The notes beneath the pieces are model-generated. The model did not search any database. It was not told where the DNA came from and saw only the letters and a list, made by a program, of their open reading frames with translations. Both the position numbers and the translations under genes were made by a program. DNA of 6,161 nt from an uncultured Cellvibrio sp. (lineage in GTDB: Bacteria; Pseudomonadota; Gammaproteobacteria; Pseudomonadales; Cellvibrionaceae). The stretch spans positions 1 to 6,161 of the forward strand of contig CAMLRJ010000222.1 of assembly GCA_946482345.1 (NCBI GenBank). Direction: 5' to 3'. Below, piece by piece: positions 5,608 through 6,161 of the stretch (position 1 is its first letter; each line of letters begins with the position of its first letter).

Positions 5608-6161
5608 TTGTCGATGGGTTGTGTTTTCATCAAATCGATAAATGCTTTTGCTGTGTTGCTCAAGCTTCGCTGTTTGTGATGAATGATACCCAGTGGGCGA
5701 ATTAATGGTTTGTGTTTAACATTTAATCGCTGTACTTGATGATCAATTAATCGATTGGGTAAAACGCCCCAGCCCAATCCAATCGAAAGCATCATTTTTA
5801 TGCTCTCAAGATGATTGGTCACCATATTAATATTCAACGGTAAATTTTCCTGATCAAAAAGATTTTTAACCAGTTTGGTGGTGTAAGTATTTAAGTCAGG
5901 AAGAATGGCTTGATGTTGCGTTAAATCGGCCAGTTGAAGATGCGGTTGCGTTGCAAGCGGGTGGTCTGGCGCGGCGACGAATTGGAGTTGATCCTGCCAG
6001 ATGCTGTAGGTTTCGAGTCGCGGGTCTTGCTCAAGCGAGAGCGTAACAACGGCGAGGTCGTATCGGCTGTTGAGTATTTCTTCATAGGCTTGTTCCGAAT
6101 CCAGAAAATGCAAATCCAGTTTCACTTCAGAGTATAGACTGGAAAATTCACGCAACACCGG
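5604..6161 (-). CDS. LysR-type transcriptional regulator, effector-binding part, cut by the right edge
   Basis: The 185 visible residues are the C-terminal effector-binding domain of a LysR-type regulator, a fold like periplasmic binding proteins. The frame stays open to the window edge. Typical LysR features are LREFSSLYSEVKLDLHF at the start of the domain, NSRYDLAVVTL (first subdomain, the usual 'YDLAV' strand), QFVAAPDHPLA at the hinge, HQAILPDLNTY entering the second subdomain, and MMLSIGLGWGVLPNRLI, the standard block near the end. The DNA-binding helix-turn-helix and roughly 110 residues lie outside, so the GTG at 6158 is an internal valine codon, not a start. The gene is convergent with the dioxygenase and the two stop codons share TTAA at 5604-5607. 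LysR regulators often control an adjacent gene; that this one controls the dioxygenase is inference. The effector cannot be predicted. Confidence 0.94.
   Translation of the reverse strand, partial: PVLREFSSLYSEVKLDLHFLDSEQAYEEILNSRYDLAVVTLSLEQDPRLETYSIWQDQLQFVAAPDHPLATQPHLQLADLTQHQAILPDLNTYTTKLVKNLFDQENLPLNINMVTNHLESIKMMLSIGLGWGVLPNRLIDHQVQRLNVKHKPLIRPLGIIHHKQRSLSNTAKAFIDLMKTQPIDN

Noticed and set aside
6156..6158. GTG as the start of a 184-residue regulator
   Set aside because: The frame continues to the window edge and the sequence begins in the middle of a LysR effector domain; this is an internal valine.

Overview
The window looks like ordinary chromosomal DNA from a gammaproteobacterium. 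The strongest hints are a long-form tail-specific protease (Prc/Tsp) with an Escherichia-like PDZ region, an AroF-type DAHP synthase, and an outer-membrane protein of the TIGR04219 type common in marine and soil gammaproteobacteria. Base composition is moderately AT-rich by eye. A Cellvibrio-like or related cellulolytic or marine lineage fits, but the sequence alone does not fix the genus. I see no insertion sequence, phage gene, tRNA, rRNA or CRISPR array, and no gene-free stretch longer than 300 bases.

Layout. The left third is read leftward: aroF (1735-2802), an unrecognised 145-residue protein (1032-1469), then the first 307 codons of prc (1-922), which runs off the left edge. A perfect 10-bp hairpin follows the aroF stop. 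A 265-base gap with several inverted repeats lies in front of the 145-residue gene. aroF is divergent from a HAD-IIA phosphatase (3005-3799, +), with about 200 bases of shared upstream DNA that hold a TyrR-box-like sequence. The phosphatase converges on a TIGR04219 outer-membrane beta-barrel (3837-4583, -). That gene is divergent from a LigB-type class III extradiol dioxygenase (4792-5607, +), whose leader holds a perfect 10-bp inverted repeat. The dioxygenase converges on the effector-binding half of a LysR-type regulator (5604-6161, -), and their stop codons share four bases. The regulator runs off the right edge.

How the genes fit together. They do not form one pathway. Prc is periplasmic quality control, AroF commits carbon to aromatic synthesis, the HAD enzyme is a soluble phosphatase of unknown substrate, the barrel protein is a small outer-membrane protein, and the dioxygenase/LysR pair may be a regulator with its target. 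The points most worth a second look are the 145-residue orphan with its structured leader, the dyads in the two divergent intergenic regions, and the dioxygenase/LysR tail-to-tail overlap. I found no convincing new multi-gene system.
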